Assembly: GCF_900198605.1 (NCBI RefSeq)
Contig: NZ_FZPJ01000049.1
Span: 1-44,198, forward strand
Source of the DNA: Helicobacter mesocricetorum
Lineage (GTDB): Bacteria > Campylobacterota > Campylobacteria > Campylobacterales > Helicobacteraceae
DNA length: 44,198 nt
Direction: 5' to 3'
Below, one piece after another: positions 42,620 through 44,198 of this stretch (positions within the stretch are counted from its first letter, which is position 1; each line of letters starts with the position of its first letter). The notes under the pieces were generated by a model. That model had not been told where the DNA came from and did not search any database. It saw nothing but the letters and a program-made list of their open reading frames with translations. Both the position numbers and the translations under genes were made by a program.

Positions 42620-43084
42620 TTATTTATGATAAGGATGATTGTTTAATAAACAAAAACCCCGATAAATCTGCTCACTCAATACAATTCTTGCTATACTATG
42701 ACTAAAAGTTAATGATGATAAAGAAACACATAAATCACACTTATGTAAAAACTCCTGCTCTAATCCATAAGCCCCTCCAATAAAAAATACAATCTCTGAC
42801 TTTTCTTTTAACATTTCGGCAAACCCAAAAGTATCCAAGCTTCTGCCCTCTGGAGTGAGTGCAACCTTATAAGAGGCATTTTTAAAAACCTTAGCAAACG
42901 CTTGTGTATAAGCTCTCTTTGCCTCTCTTTCATTATTTTTTTGACTCTCCTTAATATTCTTGCAAAGCATATTCACAAATTCTATCTTCACCCCAAAATG
43001 GGATACTAAGGGTTTATATTCCTCACAAAGACTACTTACCCCATAAGTATCTTTTGCAATATAATAAACTATTACCTTAATCAA
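42620..43084 (-). CDS. rlmH: 23S rRNA pseudouridine-1915 N3-methyltransferase
   Basis: RlmH methylates pseudouridine 1915 in helix 69 of 23S rRNA on the assembled 70S ribosome. The 154 aa have the SPOUT knot: LTPEGRSLDTFGFAEML, FFIGGAYGL, and the C-terminal SLSSLTFSHSIARIVLSEQIYRG with NHPYHK at the end. The TTG start at 43084 overlaps the accD stop (TTGA). A TTG start is unusual but fits the family N-terminus (MIKVIVYYIAK). Confidence 0.95.
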   Translation of the reverse strand: MIKVIVYYIAKDTYGVSSLCEEYKPLVSHFGVKIEFVNMLCKNIKESQKNNEREAKRAYTQAFAKVFKNASYKVALTPEGRSLDTFGFAEMLKEKSEIVFFIGGAYGLEQEFLHKCDLCVSLSSLTFSHSIARIVLSEQIYRGFCLLNNHPYHK

Positions 43085-43929
43085 GGATTCACTTTGAAGT
43101 ATTCTAAAAGCTGTGCAAGAACATTTTTCATCTCTTTGCGTTGCACTATCATATCAATCAATCCGTGTTCTAAGAGAAATTCTGCTGTTTGAAATCTCTC
43201 TGGTAAATCCTCTCCAATAGTTTGCTTAATCACTCTAGCACCTGCAAATCCTATCATTGCTCCCGGTTCTGCCATAATAATATCACCCAAAAAGGCAAAA
43301 GAAGCACTAACGCCTCCCATTGTAGGATCACTCAATATAGAAATAAAGGGTAATCTCTCCGCACTTAAGGCATTAAGTGCAGCAGAGGTTTTTGCCATTT
43401 GCATTAAAGAATAGGTAGATTCTTGCATTCTAGCCCCACCACTTGCACTTATAATAATTAAAGGATGTCTTTTAGCAATAGCACGATTAATAGCACGTAC
43501 TATTTTCTCGCCCTCCACAGAGGCTAAAGAACCTCCCATAAAATTAAAGTCAAATAAAACCAATTCAACCTCTATGCCTTCAATTTTGCACTCACCGCTA
43601 ACAATAGAGCTAGGTCGTCCGCATTTTTTTTGGTATTCTTCAACGCGTTTTTTATAGCTTTTCTTATCAACAAACTTCAAAGGATCATTAGGGGATAATT
43701 CCTTATCATATTCGACAAAACTACCTTCATCGCAAAGTAAAGCAATTCTATCATCAAGACTAATTCGCATATGGAAATTACACTTAGGGCAGGTATGGAA
43801 TTGTAATACCACTTCTTTATAATAGGTAAGCGCATTACAACTAGGGCATTTTACCCAATGACTAGGTGCTTCTTGAGGGGTGGCTCTTTCGTCTTTCTTA
43901 AAATTTTTAAAAAAATCTGCAAATCCCAC
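43081..43929 (-). CDS. accD: Acetyl-CoA carboxylase, carboxyltransferase subunit beta
   Basis: AccD with AccA transfers carboxyl from carboxybiotin to acetyl-CoA to form malonyl-CoA, the first step of fatty-acid synthesis. The 282 aa have the N-terminal zinc ribbon (Cys28-x2-Cys31, Cys47-x2-Cys50) and the crotonase-type core: DFNFMGGSLASVEGEKI, ISASGGARMQESTYSLMQMAK, SDPTMGGVSASFAFLGDIIMAEPGAMIGFAGARVI. The start is GTG at 43929, with AAGGAGTGTAA before it. It is the first gene of the minus-strand cluster that includes rlmH, the dksA-like gene, pyrF and mnmD. Confidence 0.97.
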   Translation of the reverse strand: MGFADFFKNFKKDERATPQEAPSHWVKCPSCNALTYYKEVVLQFHTCPKCNFHMRISLDDRIALLCDEGSFVEYDKELSPNDPLKFVDKKSYKKRVEEYQKKCGRPSSIVSGECKIEGIEVELVLFDFNFMGGSLASVEGEKIVRAINRAIAKRHPLIIISASGGARMQESTYSLMQMAKTSAALNALSAERLPFISILSDPTMGGVSASFAFLGDIIMAEPGAMIGFAGARVIKQTIGEDLPERFQTAEFLLEHGLIDMIVQRKEMKNVLAQLLEYFKVNP

Positions 43930-44198
43930 TTACACTCCTTACCACAACATACTAAAATCCTAATCATAATATAATTTTTTTTAATATTGGTTAAAATCAA
44001 GAATACTCATTACCTCACTATCCTAAAAGATAAACCCTTTTAAAGAATTATTTATAAAAATTTAGATATAAAGTAACAAAGATTATTTTCTTAAAAATAT
44101 CCCTAATCACCCAGCCAACCAAATGAATAATACTATTAGGATAGAGATTAGGCAAAAAGAATAAATCAAGAAAGATAAAAACACAAAAAGGAGTCCCA
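43930..44198. other. Intergenic region upstream of accD
   Basis: The 269 bp carry no gene I can support. The left part should contain the accD promoter; a TATGAT-like hexamer on the minus strand lies near 43964-43969. The right edge ends AAAAAGGAGTCCCA, a strong ribosome-binding site, so a plus-strand gene probably starts just outside the window. Confidence 0.5.

Noticed and set aside
1..44198. CRISPR arrays, tRNA or rRNA genes, insertion sequences
   Set aside because: I looked for regularly spaced repeats, cloverleaf-like segments and transposase motifs (DDE, HUH) and saw none.

Overview
The window looks like the chromosome of an enterohepatic Helicobacter (Campylobacterota). It is AT-rich, with tightly overlapping genes and many TATAAT boxes. 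It carries a complete cytolethal distending toxin operon, homopolymeric G-tracts typical of phase-variable loci, and Campylobacter/Helicobacter-style glycosyltransferase tails. The species assignment is inference; no rRNA or other marker gene is present.

Layout. 1-2440: decayed surface-glycosylation genes. 2441-6267: uvrC, a DciA/DUF721-like gene and nadB. 6360-9326: guaA with an in-frame insertion of about 1.44 kb that encodes a GNAT acetyltransferase and a complete Tag-type 3-methyladenine DNA glycosylase between the amidotransferase and ATP-pyrophosphatase domains. 9330-19493: a tandem array of restriction-modification (R-M) cassettes in which each of the first three ends in a copy of the 3' end of guaA (261, 210 and 118 bp). 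In order: PD-(D/E)xK nuclease + beta-class MTase; beta-class MTase + HNH nuclease; C5 MTase + HaeII-like nuclease; then a decayed composite with an alpha-class MTase, fragments of at least three other R-M genes and a DpnA-like MTase. 19719-21804: cdtABC. 21822-22616: a TauE/SafE permease. 22783-26735: a BcgI-like type IIG/IIB R-M locus with G-tracts in the R-M subunit (out of frame here) and in a specificity region that holds three target-recognition domains instead of two.

26899-30730: a MerR regulator with a recognisable 19-bp-spacer operator, then mdaB, cupin and carboxymuconolactone-decarboxylase genes overlapping by ATGA, a broken Nim-like flavoprotein gene and a pair of SMR transporters. 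30956-33958: LysE-, TehA/TDT- and CDF-type membrane proteins. 34117-37534 (minus): a PLP trans-sulfuration enzyme followed by a polar amino-acid ABC importer. 37746-39647: mnmG. 39762-43929 (minus): accD-rlmH-dksA-like-unknown membrane gene-pyrF-mnmD, overlapping or closely spaced.

The main novelty candidate is the guaA docking array. Its left junctions sit just after the guaA stop codon, and its right junctions fall at different points inside guaA. The end of guaA also supplies a Shine-Dalgarno sequence (GGGAG, 6 nt before ATG) for the first gene of cassettes 1 and 3 and for a leader ORF of cassette 2. All three guaA tails remain open reading frames that start with an ATG overlapping the stop of the preceding R-M gene. 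No integrase or transposase is visible, so serial homology-assisted insertion with long target duplication is the favoured model. The locus would then act as a stack of R-M systems expressed through a housekeeping gene.
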